Numbered from the stretch's first letter, positions 52,606 to 62,181 are shown. The stretch: 64,000 nt of DNA from Faucicola tetraodonis (GCA_032017425.1 DALZPW010000008.1); one strand, 5' to 3'. The notes: a model not told the origin generated them from the letters alone. Translations and numbers: made by a program.

Positions 52606-55527
52606 ATGAAGCCAACCATAGCCCAACAAATCAACACCTTATTATATTATTTGCAGACCAAACAGACACCGCCGTTTGAGATACTGTTTTGGGAAAACTT
52701 GCAAAAGATTGACTTTGATTATTCAGCCAACAGCCTACAACAACTCAGTCGGTTTTTTGCAGCAATGGCAAAACGCCACATTCAGTTGCCACAATTATTG
52801 GCACACCAAAGCGGGCAAGCACTTATAGTAGCGCTCGCCGCCTATATTGCAGACTATTTAGCCAAAACCACCGGGCAACCGATTGCTTGGTATGACTATG
52901 ACAGGATGTCAGCGCAACTGGCACGGCAAAATAAGTACCCCATCCAGTCACAGTTACCTGCCAATTTTTACAGCTCACTCACCGCGCGCATCGGGCACAA
53001 AGTCTATTGCCAACCGCTTAAGCTATTACCAGATTTGCTGCAGGGTAAAGATGTGTTGCCACAGTTTATTGCCCAGATGACGCAGACCGTGTATCAGCAA
53101 TCGCAAGTCAACTTATTGCAATCGCCTGAGGCGGTGTGTCAGGGCTATTTGGCAAAAGTGAAAACAGGCAAACTACAGGATGCCGCTATCGCATTTTCTA
53201 CCTATCTGGCAGCGGTGAATTTTGATTATAGCCGTGATAGTTTGGTGCAAATTGATGAGGCGTTATCGGCTATTCAGCAGGCGTTTGGGTTTACGCAAGC
53301 GGATTATCTGGACTTTTTGCAAGATGCCTCACGTCAAGCATTTTGCTATTTGCTGGGGTTTTATATTGGCGTGACCAGCAGTCGCTTGGCCAATGCGCCC
53401 GTGCGCTGGGTATCTTTTGCCCAGATGTATGACAGCTTGGGCGAGACGTTTGCTGAATGCCTTGAGCATAGTTTTGTGCTGCTGTTTGAGGACTGCTATC
53501 GCACACCGGTGCTGGTAGTGACCAATCGCTTATTTGGACTTGCTAGGAATTTTCCGACCACCGCTGCTGAGTTTGCGGATATTTTGCAACGGCAAAATGC
53601 AGGTCACATAGCGGTTTATCCTTATCAAGACGCTGTGAGCGCTACCGCTGACTTGCCAGCGCCTTGGACGTCAGCCATGCAGGCGGCGGGTGCTTTAGTG
53701 GCGTCTGTGCTATCAAGGCTATCACAAGGTGAGCCGATTTTACCTTGTGTGTATCAAGCCCATAGCAGCGACAATACAGGGGATGAATTAACCGCATTTA
53801 ATCCATCCAATATTGCGCTGTTATCTCCTAGCGATACGGATTTAGATACAGCCACAGATACAGACACAGACACGGTGATTGATAGCCTCTACCAAACGCT
53901 GCATCAAAACCCACAGTTAGCCCGCATAATCGTTGGCTGTTTTGATAGCTATACCAATTTGCCGATGAGGCGCACTGAAGGGATCGTGATTGAGATATGG
54001 GTGTATGACAACCCTCGCTTACAGCTGCAGCTTGTGTTGCCGTATCAGCCCGCGAATGATTGGCACAGTCTAAAAATTTATCCGTTAGTCAGTCATCAAA
54101 ATGGCGCACAAACAGCGATTACATCCGAACAAGTAGCCGCGTTAACCACTCACTTTTACCAAGCACTGCTAAGCACACCACCAACACAAAATACCGCGGT
54201 CAAAACGCTGTGGCAAGATGCCTATGTCAATCAACTTGATAGCTGGGTATTGCCGCCCAAAGACCAGCGTATCCAGCAACAAAACGCGCAGCTGGTGACG
54301 CATTTTGATTTTGCGCTATTGCCGATACTCGATAATCAACCCACTGTGAATATGGCAGCTTTTGACTATACCAGCATTGATTGGCGCGGGTTTGATTTGG
54401 CGAAACATATTTTGCAAGCCAGCCACCATGAACAAAGCTATTTGCAGGTATACGTCAGTGATAACTTGATTAAAGATGAACTATATCGGCAAGTAGAAGC
54501 GACTGAGGATTTATATCGCTTTGGCAAAGTGGTGTGGGGCGTTGTGATAAAATCTGATGCGGCGTTAACCAAGCCTATATCAGAAGAGGAACGAGACACG
54601 CCTTTTACCAACCATCGGATTAGTTGTGCCGACATTTTGTTTGATCCAAGCGGGCAAGCAAGGGTAGAAGACTTGCAAGCCAAGGCAAGTCAATTAATGG
54701 ATGCGATTGGCACAGTCAATCAGCCGACAAATGCTACGCCCGACGTGGCGTTTTATCAATTACATTGCCAAGACGACACATCTAGGGTGTTTAATTTGGC
54801 TTATCCAGCCAGTATCGCAGCGACAAACTATCGGATAACTACCAGTTGGATTTGGCGGCGTCATTTGCCCAATGGCATGTTATCAAATAGCGTAGTGCCC
54901 ATTATTATTCATACTGATGCTTACCAAAATAAAGCCGAGCAGGGCGAAATTATGGTATTGCCTAGCCAATTATGGGATAAAGCCTATTATCACTATTGGC
55001 TGAGCTTGGCCTATGAGCAGTTTGGGCAAGATTATGATTTACTTCCCTATATCCACTGGCAGCAAAAATACGGACAGGATAGCACCGATGCCGCAACCCA
55101 AAAGCGGCTATGGCCAAAATTTAAACCCAATCGAGCACCCAACCGAGCATCTAGCCGAGAACAAAGTTCAGCTATCGGATTGATGTCAGACAAGCTAGAA
55201 AATCCAATATCAGCTACTGCTAAGCAACAAGGAACTATTCAACAAGCTGCTGTTCAACAAGCCACTATTCAACAAACGACTGGGCAAAAACTTGGTGATG
55301 TAAAGCCAACTTTACAGCCCTTCATAGCGTCAACCTCACAGACACCAAAAGCGTCGCCATCCTCGCTGTCCAATGAGCTGACGCAGCAACTTATGAATGA
55401 CAAGCTGCGCTTACAAACCCAATTATCCACCAAAGATACAGCCAAAGATAAGAAACTCCTAGTGATTGCTATCGGTGGGGTGCTTGTTTTGATTATCATG
55501 ATGATACTGGTCAAATTGATGCGATAA
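52606..55527 (+). CDS. Large uncharacterised tail-anchored protein with an internal duplication
   Basis: About 973 residues; no family recognised with confidence. Two copies of a roughly 70-residue unit are visible (about 35-101 and 204-274): each has FDYS..SL.Q, a helical stretch, QA....L..YI and P..W.....M. The pattern resembles domains that carry a YxG...W core, as in DUF3806-like proteins, but this is only a resemblance. Acidic TDTDTDT and, later, Gln-rich QQATIQQ repeats form linkers. A single hydrophobic C-terminal helix (KKLLVIAIGGVLVLIIMM) makes it tail-anchored, mostly cytoplasmic. The start is uncertain (52549, 52576 or 52606; none has a good ribosome site). Monocistronic. Confidence 0.8.
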   Translation: MKPTIAQQINTLLYYLQTKQTPPFEILFWENLQKIDFDYSANSLQQLSRFFAAMAKRHIQLPQLLAHQSGQALIVALAAYIADYLAKTTGQPIAWYDYDRMSAQLARQNKYPIQSQLPANFYSSLTARIGHKVYCQPLKLLPDLLQGKDVLPQFIAQMTQTVYQQSQVNLLQSPEAVCQGYLAKVKTGKLQDAAIAFSTYLAAVNFDYSRDSLVQIDEALSAIQQAFGFTQADYLDFLQDASRQAFCYLLGFYIGVTSSRLANAPVRWVSFAQMYDSLGETFAECLEHSFVLLFEDCYRTPVLVVTNRLFGLARNFPTTAAEFADILQRQNAGHIAVYPYQDAVSATADLPAPWTSAMQAAGALVASVLSRLSQGEPILPCVYQAHSSDNTGDELTAFNPSNIALLSPSDTDLDTATDTDTDTVIDSLYQTLHQNPQLARIIVGCFDSYTNLPMRRTEGIVIEIWVYDNPRLQLQLVLPYQPANDWHSLKIYPLVSHQNGAQTAITSEQVAALTTHFYQALLSTPPTQNTAVKTLWQDAYVNQLDSWVLPPKDQRIQQQNAQLVTHFDFALLPILDNQPTVNMAAFDYTSIDWRGFDLAKHILQASHHEQSYLQVYVSDNLIKDELYRQVEATEDLYRFGKVVWGVVIKSDAALTKPISEEERDTPFTNHRISCADILFDPSGQARVEDLQAKASQLMDAIGTVNQPTNATPDVAFYQLHCQDDTSRVFNLAYPASIAATNYRITTSWIWRRHLPNGMLSNSVVPIIIHTDAYQNKAEQGEIMVLPSQLWDKAYYHYWLSLAYEQFGQDYDLLPYIHWQQKYGQDSTDAATQKRLWPKFKPNRAPNRASSREQSSAIGLMSDKLENPISATAKQQGTIQQAAVQQATIQQTTGQKLGDVKPTLQPFIASTSQTPKASPSSLSNELTQQLMNDKLRLQTQLSTKDTAKDKKLLVIAIGGVLVLIIMMILVKLMR

Positions 55528-55645
55528 ATTTCCCCAATTTTTATTGGAAAAAAGTCAGCATACGCATCAAAAGGTCATAAAAATTTGTTATGCTAACGGT
55601 CTGTAAGTTGGATGTTGACAACAAAAAGAAAGATAGGGATACAAT

Positions 55646-56749
55646 ATGAAAATTATTGCTGATGGCAATATTGCTCATTTAAGCGATTTTTTTAATGAAC
55701 ACACTTTAGGGCGACCCATCGAATTGATTGCGATGGCAGGGCGTGAGATTGACGCGGCTGTGATAGATGAGCATCAGCCTGATATTTTGCTAGTACGTTC
55801 CGTCACGCCTGTCAACAAACTGTTATTAGACAACAATAAAAGCGTCAAATTTGTCGGTAGTACCACCATCGGCATCGACCATGTCGATGTGGAGTACCTC
55901 GCCAAGCGCGGTATCATTTTTGCCCATGCCGCTGGCTGTAGTAAGCATTCGGTTGCCCAATATGTGGTGGCAGCGATTGCCAATTTGCGGCCTGATTATT
56001 TATTCAAACCCATCAACCTTGGGATTATTGGGGTGGGCAATATCGGTAATACGCTAGCGCAATATGCGATTTCCTATGGCTGGAATGTGCTGGGCTATGA
56101 CCCACTCAAACCACCGTCGGTAGTCAACAACGCCAAACTTGAAACTGTACTGCAAGAAAGCAATGTGATTAGCTTTCACGTGCCACTCACGCATGCGCAC
56201 AACAGCTCATATCCCACCCATCACGACTATCTGATGACCCAAGCGCGTTGGCAAACCGTATCCGACACTGCCATCATCATCAATACCTCGCGCGGTGCAG
56301 TCCTCGGTCGTGATGATATTGTCGCAAGCCCGAATGTGTGTGTACTCGATGTGTTTGAACACGAGCCCAATGTCGATGCACAGCTGCTCAAAGCCTGTAG
56401 TATCGTCACCCCGCATATCGCCGGTTATACTCTAGAAGGCAAACTTAGGGGTACACAGTTTGTCTATAATGCCTTATGCAAATATTTACAGGTTGCCCCA
56501 ACGGTTGATTTTCATAGCTTGATGCCAGCTGAAGTGCCGCTGTTTCAAGAAGTGCATAACCCACTCAAAGACCACGAGCGCCACCAACTGCTCAATAAAA
56601 TTCCTGTGATGTATGATATCAAAGCCGATGACAAGCGTTTACGTAGTGTGGCAAACGCAAACGGTGATATTGAAGGCAAAGACTTTGATAACCTGCGTAA
56701 AAATTATCCGCTGCGCCGTGAATGGCAATCATACGTGTTCAAAATTTGA
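55646..56749 (+). CDS. pdxB: 4-phosphoerythronate dehydrogenase
   Basis: A 367-residue NAD-dependent dehydrogenase of pyridoxal-phosphate synthesis. The NAD motif GIIGVGNIGNTLAQYA lies near 128; NTSRGAVLGRDD and TPHIAGYTLEGKLRGTQF are characteristic, and the C-terminal domain found only in PdxB (about 280-367) is present. MKIIADGNIAHLSDFF is the expected N-terminus. AGATAGGGATAC gives the ribosome site. It is followed by a terminator and then epmA. Confidence 0.95.
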   Translation: MKIIADGNIAHLSDFFNEHTLGRPIELIAMAGREIDAAVIDEHQPDILLVRSVTPVNKLLLDNNKSVKFVGSTTIGIDHVDVEYLAKRGIIFAHAAGCSKHSVAQYVVAAIANLRPDYLFKPINLGIIGVGNIGNTLAQYAISYGWNVLGYDPLKPPSVVNNAKLETVLQESNVISFHVPLTHAHNSSYPTHHDYLMTQARWQTVSDTAIIINTSRGAVLGRDDIVASPNVCVLDVFEHEPNVDAQLLKACSIVTPHIAGYTLEGKLRGTQFVYNALCKYLQVAPTVDFHSLMPAEVPLFQEVHNPLKDHERHQLLNKIPVMYDIKADDKRLRSVANANGDIEGKDFDNLRKNYPLRREWQSYVFKI

Positions 56750-56775
56750 TAAAAATGTTCACCATGACATAAAGC

Positions 56776-56814
56776 AAAAATAGCCAGTATGGGAAAATAC
56801 TAGCTATTTTTTTT
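56776..56814 (+). terminator. Terminator of pdxB
   Basis: AAAAATAGCCAGTAT pairs with ATACTAGCTATTTTT (one bulge) around GGGAAA, with T8 beyond. Confidence 0.82.
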
Positions 56815-56856
56815 GGGTCTGCTAATATTGTCGCAAATCCACCTATCCAAACTGCT

Positions 56857-57822
56857 ATGTCAACCACTTATCAACCTACTTGCACCCTACAAACCGCCCA
56901 AGCCCGTGCTGCGATGTACGCCACCATTCGCCAGTTTTTTGCCGAGCGACAGGTGCTAGAAGTGCAAACCCCAGTGATGTCACAGGCGGGCAACACCGAT
57001 ATATTTTTGCAATCCGTCTCTAGCAATGTCACTGTGAGTGACCATCCAACAACCTATTATCTGCACACCTCACCCGAATTTGCCATGAAGCGTCTATTGG
57101 CAGATTGGCAAGTGCCGATGTACCAGATTTGCCCCGTGTTTCGCGACAACGAAATTGGCAGCCGTCACAACATTGAATTTACCATGCTTGAATGGTATCG
57201 TCCCAATTTTAGCTTGGATGAACTGGCAAAAGAAACCAATGATTTGGTGTCCGCGGTACTCGGCTATCCGGTGATTTTTGACCATTATCGCTATGTCGAT
57301 GCCTTTATGGATTTTGTTAAAATTCATCCCTTCAATGCCAGTTGCGATACCCTCAAAGCCATCGCCAAAGATAATGGTCTTAACATTGATTTAGGGGAGG
57401 ATCACCAAGGCTGGTTAGATTTGTTATTTAGTCATTTGGTAGAGCCTAATTTGGGAAAAGCGCTACCGACACTCATCTACGATTATCCTGTCGCTACTGC
57501 CGCCCTCGCCAAGACAGTCACAGACAAAGACGGCAATCGGGTGGCTAGACGCTTTGAGCTGTATATCAACGGTCTTGAAATCGCCAACGCATATGATGAG
57601 CTGGCTGATGGACAAGCGCTGCGTCTGCGCTTTGATGAAGACAATGTGGCGCGTAAAAAACGCGGGCTACCTGTCATGCCAATTGACGAGAACCTGCTGG
57701 CAGCTTGTGATGCCCTGCCAGCTTGTAGTGGTATTGCGCTTGGCATCGATCGACTGCTGATGATTAAAACGGGCAAAACCCATATCCGCGATGTCATCGC
57801 TTTACCCACCCCTCACGCCTAA
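56857..57822 (+). CDS. epmA: Elongation factor P--(R)-beta-lysine ligase
   Basis: A 321-residue lysyl-tRNA-synthetase-like enzyme (PoxA/GenX/YjeA) lacking the anticodon domain. Class II motifs: FFAERQVLEVQTPVMSQAGN, MYQICPVFRDNEIGSRHNIE (motif 2) and GIALGIDRLLMIKTG (motif 3). It attaches beta-lysine to EF-P to help translation through polyproline. The partner epmB and efp are not in this window. The gene starts 31 bases before a small transporter gene on its 3' side; spacing suggests possible co-transcription. Confidence 0.94.
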   Translation: MSTTYQPTCTLQTAQARAAMYATIRQFFAERQVLEVQTPVMSQAGNTDIFLQSVSSNVTVSDHPTTYYLHTSPEFAMKRLLADWQVPMYQICPVFRDNEIGSRHNIEFTMLEWYRPNFSLDELAKETNDLVSAVLGYPVIFDHYRYVDAFMDFVKIHPFNASCDTLKAIAKDNGLNIDLGEDHQGWLDLLFSHLVEPNLGKALPTLIYDYPVATAALAKTVTDKDGNRVARRFELYINGLEIANAYDELADGQALRLRFDEDNVARKKRGLPVMPIDENLLAACDALPACSGIALGIDRLLMIKTGKTHIRDVIALPTPHA

Positions 57823-57852
57823 CAGCAGTGAACTCAAAAAATAGGAATTGAT

Positions 57853-58332
57853 ATGAAACTTTGGCATTTATTTTTGGGGCTGGTGGCAGGCTTGGGCATC
57901 CCGATTCAAGCGGCGATTAATACCCGATTGGGCGCAATGTTTGGTGGTCAACCGCTAATGGCAGCATTCGTATCGTTTACGGTTGGCGCGCTATTATTGT
58001 TCTTGGTGTCTTTGCTATTTGTCGATTGGCAAGCGGTACAATCGGGTTTATCAGACATGCAAATCAGTGATTGGTGGAAATGGCTTGGCGGTGCGCTGGG
58101 CGCGTTTTTTGTTTTTGCGTCGATTTTTTTAGCGCCAAAAATCGGTGTCGCCAATACGGTGTTTTTGTTTATTTTAGGTCAGCTGGTCATGGGCATGGTG
58201 GTGGATAGCTTGGGTTTATTTGGTATGCCTGTTAAAACCCTGCATTGGAGTAAATTTTTGGGGATTATATTGATGTTGGTGGGCGTATCGTTTTTTATGT
58301 TTGGACAAAAATGGTTTGCTAAGTCGTCATAA
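57853..58332 (+). CDS. DMT-superfamily membrane protein (YdcZ/DUF606 family)
   Basis: A 159-residue protein with five hydrophobic segments. MKLWHLFLGLVAGLGIPIQA followed by INTRLGAMFGGQPLMAAFVS and the late LGIILMLVGVSFFMFGQKW fit the DUF606/YdcZ half-size transporters, which probably dimerise. Substrate unknown. It lies 30 bases after epmA and convergent with the SMI1 gene. Confidence 0.87.
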   Translation: MKLWHLFLGLVAGLGIPIQAAINTRLGAMFGGQPLMAAFVSFTVGALLLFLVSLLFVDWQAVQSGLSDMQISDWWKWLGGALGAFFVFASIFLAPKIGVANTVFLFILGQLVMGMVVDSLGLFGMPVKTLHWSKFLGIILMLVGVSFFMFGQKWFAKSS

Positions 58333-58345
58333 TGCTACGTTTAGG

Positions 58346-59029
58346 TCAATGTTCAAACCCAACCGCCAATTGCTGGATATAGTCATTGAATTTGTGTTCA
58401 TCTTGCGAACCAATCATAAAGGCATTGGGAATAGACTCATCCATCCCTAATAACATCACCACACCAAAATCCTCAGCTTGAAAATAGCGCTCATGCGGCT
58501 GCCGCAGTTCGGTGATTTCACTGGCGAGATGCTGTAATTTTTCACTCAAATCGGGCGGAATTGACCGTCCATCAAAATCATAAATTTGGGCATGGTGTTT
58601 TAATCCACCATTGACGCCATTAATAATCGCTTGCGCCAGTAAGAACTCCGCTAACGGTAATTCATCAAACCAATGAATTTCGCTTTGTTCAATCGCATCA
58701 AAGTTGCGGCTCATTTGCACCATCGGGTTATGCTGCTTTTTTGGGCTTAGGTCATCTACATGAATGCCCCAAACGCCGTCATTATCGCAGGTTTTGCCAA
58801 TGACAAGATGGTCGCCCAAGCGTTCTAACGGCAATAAGCCAAGGTGATTAAAGCCACTATTGAGACTAGCAATATTGCCTAAAGCCAATAAATAATGATA
58901 CAAACCTGCAGGTAATTGAACGCCCAAGGCCTGCTCATTTTGCTCAATCATCGCCTGACTGACACCCAGCGGTTCGGGGTGATTTTCCAGTTGATACAAT
59001 AACTTAATAGCACGAATAGGGTTTAGCAT
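58346..59029 (-). CDS. SMI1/KNR4 (SUKH) family protein
   Basis: A 227-residue soluble protein. The fold is recognised by GVQLPAGLYHYLLALGNIAS near the N-terminus and the following LGLLPLERLGDHLVIGKTCDN. SUKH proteins are often immunity proteins to contact-dependent toxins but also occur as solo housekeeping proteins. No toxin gene is next to it. The ATG at 59029 is six bases after the stop of yaiI, so the two are translated from one message. Confidence 0.75.
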   Translation of the reverse strand: MLNPIRAIKLLYQLENHPEPLGVSQAMIEQNEQALGVQLPAGLYHYLLALGNIASLNSGFNHLGLLPLERLGDHLVIGKTCDNDGVWGIHVDDLSPKKQHNPMVQMSRNFDAIEQSEIHWFDELPLAEFLLAQAIINGVNGGLKHHAQIYDFDGRSIPPDLSEKLQHLASEITELRQPHERYFQAEDFGVVMLLGMDESIPNAFMIGSQDEHKFNDYIQQLAVGFEH

Positions 59030-59035
59030 AATCAA

Positions 59036-59497
59036 CTAGCGAATCCAAGCATTTAAAATATTGGCAAAGGCTTGTTTGTCTTTGTCGCTATAGGGCGCTT
59101 GTCCGCCTTGCTGTGAAGGTTCTAACACGCCGGTACTGCGCATGGTGTCCATAAAATCGCGCATATTAAGCTTTTGCTTGATGTTGTCTTTGTCATACAC
59201 AAAACCGCGAGAGGTGACTACCTTGGCGCCTTTTTCAATACAGTCATTGGCAAGTGGGATATCGCTGGTGATGACCACATCACCCGCCACACAGTGCGCT
59301 GCGATATAGTCATCCGCTTTGTCAAAACCGCCTTCAACCACTGTCATCTGCAAAACTGGCAAGCGTGGCAAAGCAATGCCGCGATTGGCGACAAAAATCG
59401 TGGTCGTCTGCGTGCGTTCCGCGGTTTTGATGATGATTTGCTTGGCAATATTGGGAATTGCGTCAGCGTCTATCCACAGGGTAATTTTTGCTGTCAT
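59036..59497 (-). CDS. YaiI/YqxD family protein (DUF188)
   Basis: A 153-residue protein of the PIN-like DUF188 family: ITLWIDADAIPNIAKQIIIK with the conserved DAD, FVANRGI, and the GDVVITSDIPLANDCIEKGA and NIKQKLNMRDFM segments. A nuclease activity is suspected from the fold but not shown for the family. The ATG at 59497 is the family start; a GTG nine bases earlier has no ribosome site. It is the middle gene of a three-gene run. Confidence 0.92.
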   Translation of the reverse strand: MTAKITLWIDADAIPNIAKQIIIKTAERTQTTTIFVANRGIALPRLPVLQMTVVEGGFDKADDYIAAHCVAGDVVITSDIPLANDCIEKGAKVVTSRGFVYDKDNIKQKLNMRDFMDTMRSTGVLEPSQQGGQAPYSDKDKQAFANILNAWIR

Positions 59498-59514
59498 GGC
59501 TTTCACTAAAAGGA

Positions 59515-59847
59515 TTAGTCGTCTAGCAAATCAAGCTGTTTGGCAGACTGGAATAACACATTTGAGCGGTTGCCCGAACGACAGAACATAAACACGGGTT
59601 TTTCTGCTTGATTAAAAATCTCGGCAAACTGCTCAACTTGCTCACGGGTTAATTGACCACCAACGACCGGTAGATAATGATAGGCGAGCCCTGCTTGCTG
59701 TGCTTTAGTAGCGATATCTGTTTGTAGCGGTTGGTTGGGTTCTTCACCATCGGGGCGGTTGTTGATGATGGTTTTAAAGCCCTGCGCCGCGATTTTGTCA
59801 ACTTGCTGTGGCTCGATTTGACCATAAAAAACAGTATTGTTTGGCAT
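59515..59847 (-). CDS. TIGR01244 / Blh-phosphatase-like protein (rhodanese-like)
   Basis: A 110-residue protein with a dual-specificity-phosphatase-like CxxxxxR loop, FMFCRSGNRSNVLF. FKTIINNRPDGEEPNQP is the hallmark of the TIGR01244 family, which is often fused or adjacent to persulfide dioxygenase (Blh) genes and is regarded as a sulfur-transferase-like or phosphatase-like protein. Here the Blh-like gene is 2.5 kb away in the same neighbourhood, supporting a role in sulfide handling. yaiI follows after 17 bases. Confidence 0.88.
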   Translation of the reverse strand: MPNNTVFYGQIEPQQVDKIAAQGFKTIINNRPDGEEPNQPLQTDIATKAQQAGLAYHYLPVVGGQLTREQVEQFAEIFNQAEKPVFMFCRSGNRSNVLFQSAKQLDLLDD

Positions 59848-59910
59848 GTTGTGTTTCCTTATAAAGTTAGCGTTGATTATTCATGTTTTTACTGACTGCG
59901 ACAAGTATAT

Positions 59911-61626
59911 TTATTGGGTTAATTGTTTAACCGCTTGTTGCGTACTTAAAAATACCTGGCCTGTTAATTTTTGAATCACATCGGTTTTTTCAATTACATC
60001 CATGACAGGTCCTTTGACTTCCGAAAAATGTAGGGTGATAGCTTGAGCCGCCAAATTTTGGTTTAAATTGATGAGCATATCTTGTGCGGTCAAATCGATG
60101 TGATTGACTGCTGACAGCATCAGCACCAGATTTTTTGTCTGTGAATGACTGGCAATCGCTTGCTCAATAAACTGTAGTACGGACTGGGCATTACCATAAA
60201 ACAGGCTTTCATCAATGCGAATGATCAACAAATCATCAAACTGGGTCACTGCATGGCGTGCAACATTACGAAAATGCCCGGTATCACCAATTTGACCCAC
60301 AATCGCGATATGCGGGTGGCTGGTTTGCCAAATCAAGCCTGCAAAGGAGGCAAACAGCCCCAGCACCAAGCCAATATTTAGCCCAAACATTAACACACCT
60401 GTGAGTGCCACGCCAAATGCCAGCGCATCGAGTTTGTCATAGCGCAGCGCTTGCTTGAGTGTTTGTACATCAATCAGGCTGATAATCACTGACATGATCG
60501 TAGCGCCCAATATGGCATAGGGGAGTGGCTCTAAAGTCTGGCTAAAAAACAGCAATACCAATGCCATCACCAGTACCGATAACATACTAGCAAGCGGACT
60601 TTGCGCACCCGCATCGACATTTACCGCGGTGCGTGAGAAGCCACCAACAATGGTAAACGACTGAAAAAACGCACCTGCGATATTGGCAACGCCTAGCCCT
60701 TTGAGTTCTAGATTAGCATCGTAAGCTTCATGGCGTTGTCGGGCAAATGAGCTGGCAACCGAGTTGCTAGAGACAAACGCAATCAGCGCCATCAATCCGG
60801 CTGCAGGTAATAAATTGATGAGTTCAACGGGCGAAATCTGATAAAACGGCAGCACAAAATGCGGCAAACCACTGGGTACATCCGCCACCGTGCGAATACC
60901 GATAGCGGCAAAGTTGCCAACTTGACTGGCGATAATGCCGATTGCCAGCACCGCAAGGGGTAACATACGCGTGATGACCTCAATGACTTTGGCAGATAAT
61001 AAAGGCTTGAGCCAAGTTTTAAGATAATAGCGGTTGATAATTAGTACGGTGAATGCCGCAATGCCAACCATCAAGGTGGGCACGTGCAACTCACGGCGAT
61101 GAAACAGAAAAGTTTCAACATTCTCTAGCAGTGAATTGCCACTGATCGCGATACCCGTCACATATTTGATTTGCCCGACCAAAATCAAAATTGCCGCGCC
61201 ACTAATAAACCCTGCCGTCACGCCACGGCTAATAAACTGGGTAATCCAGCCGAGCCGAAACACGCTTGCTAGCCATAATAGTGCCCCTGTTATCAGCGCC
61301 AAAAACGACGCCATAATGGCATAATGCATGGGCGGTAATTCGTTATAGGGCTGCAGCGCTTGTGCGGTCATAATCGCCGTAATCGCCACAGGACCGACGG
61401 CGTTGACCGAGCTTGCGCCAATCCACGCATACACCAGTACCGGCACAATCGCTGAATATAACCCATATACAGGGGGCAACCCTGACAGCATGGCATAGCC
61501 CAAACTTTGCGGAATCACCAAAATACCCACGATAACACCCGCCAACAAATCTTGACTGAGATTTGCCTTGTTATAGTGCGTTACCCAGTGGGGTAAGCGT
61601 CGCAAGTTGGCTAAATGTAATGGCAA
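59911..61626 (-). CDS. SulP-family anion permease with STAS domain
   Basis: A 571-residue inner-membrane transporter. The SLC26/SulP signature LAGVIVGILVIPQSLGYAMLSGLPPVYGLYSAIVP is split here across residues 27-62. About twelve to fourteen hydrophobic spans follow, and a cytoplasmic STAS domain (about 440-565; DDLLIIRIDESLFYGNAQSV, NHIDLTAQDML). Substrates of the family include sulfate and bicarbonate. Next to BigR-type and Blh-type genes it may export or import sulfur oxyanions. A 15-base duplication lies just upstream (61653-61681). Confidence 0.9.
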   Translation of the reverse strand: MPLHLANLRRLPHWVTHYNKANLSQDLLAGVIVGILVIPQSLGYAMLSGLPPVYGLYSAIVPVLVYAWIGASSVNAVGPVAITAIMTAQALQPYNELPPMHYAIMASFLALITGALLWLASVFRLGWITQFISRGVTAGFISGAAILILVGQIKYVTGIAISGNSLLENVETFLFHRRELHVPTLMVGIAAFTVLIINRYYLKTWLKPLLSAKVIEVITRMLPLAVLAIGIIASQVGNFAAIGIRTVADVPSGLPHFVLPFYQISPVELINLLPAAGLMALIAFVSSNSVASSFARQRHEAYDANLELKGLGVANIAGAFFQSFTIVGGFSRTAVNVDAGAQSPLASMLSVLVMALVLLFFSQTLEPLPYAILGATIMSVIISLIDVQTLKQALRYDKLDALAFGVALTGVLMFGLNIGLVLGLFASFAGLIWQTSHPHIAIVGQIGDTGHFRNVARHAVTQFDDLLIIRIDESLFYGNAQSVLQFIEQAIASHSQTKNLVLMLSAVNHIDLTAQDMLINLNQNLAAQAITLHFSEVKGPVMDVIEKTDVIQKLTGQVFLSTQQAVKQLTQ

Positions 61627-61704
61627 GGTGGTTATCCCGATACAGTGGTTATTCCAATAAATTAGCGTCCAATAAATTGGCAGACTGGTTAACTTTAGAT
61701 TTAA

Positions 61705-62055
61705 TTATTTTGTCTGACAAAAGCGATCATACAGTACATTGAGGATTGCTAAGGCATCGTCACTGGCGACTGAATAATAGATTTGTTTGCCCTCGCGGCG
61801 GGTGTTGACCAAACCATCTTTACGCAAAATCCCCAATTGCTGCGACAGACTTGGCTGACCGAGTCCCACTTTCTCCTCAAGCTCGCTCACACAATGCTCA
61901 CCTTGCGTCAATTGACACAGCAGCATCAAGCGGTCAGGATGAGATAACGATTTTAACAACTGGCTGGCTTTTCCTGCAGCAGCGTGCATTTGATGGAGCA
62001 TGGTTGCATCCATTGACACAGGCGCATCGGACTGCGGTTCGGCAATTTCAGACAT
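61705..62055 (-). CDS. ArsR-family regulator of the BigR/SqrR persulfide-sensor type
   Basis: A 116-residue winged-helix repressor: ASQLLKSLSHPDRLMLLCQL, VSELEEKVGLGQPSLSQQLG recognition helix and REGKQIYYSV wing. Cys47 and Cys113 are 66 residues apart, the same spacing as the redox pair (Cys42/Cys108 region) of BigR; a third Cys is at 55. BigR/SqrR form a polysulfide bridge with persulfide and release DNA. It is divergent from a persulfide-dioxygenase-like gene with an AT palindrome between them. GGGGAAAAAGTC precedes the ATG. Confidence 0.85.
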   Translation of the reverse strand: MSEIAEPQSDAPVSMDATMLHQMHAAAGKASQLLKSLSHPDRLMLLCQLTQGEHCVSELEEKVGLGQPSLSQQLGILRKDGLVNTRREGKQIYYSVASDDALAILNVLYDRFCQTK

Positions 62056-62181
62056 GACTTTTTCCCCAGGGTATTTTGATGGCTGATACGCAATCGCTTA
62101 TATTAAGTGCTGCTACTATCAAACTTATCACATAATTTTAAAATAAATAAACGCTTGCGCCAATACAATATATTGAAAAAC

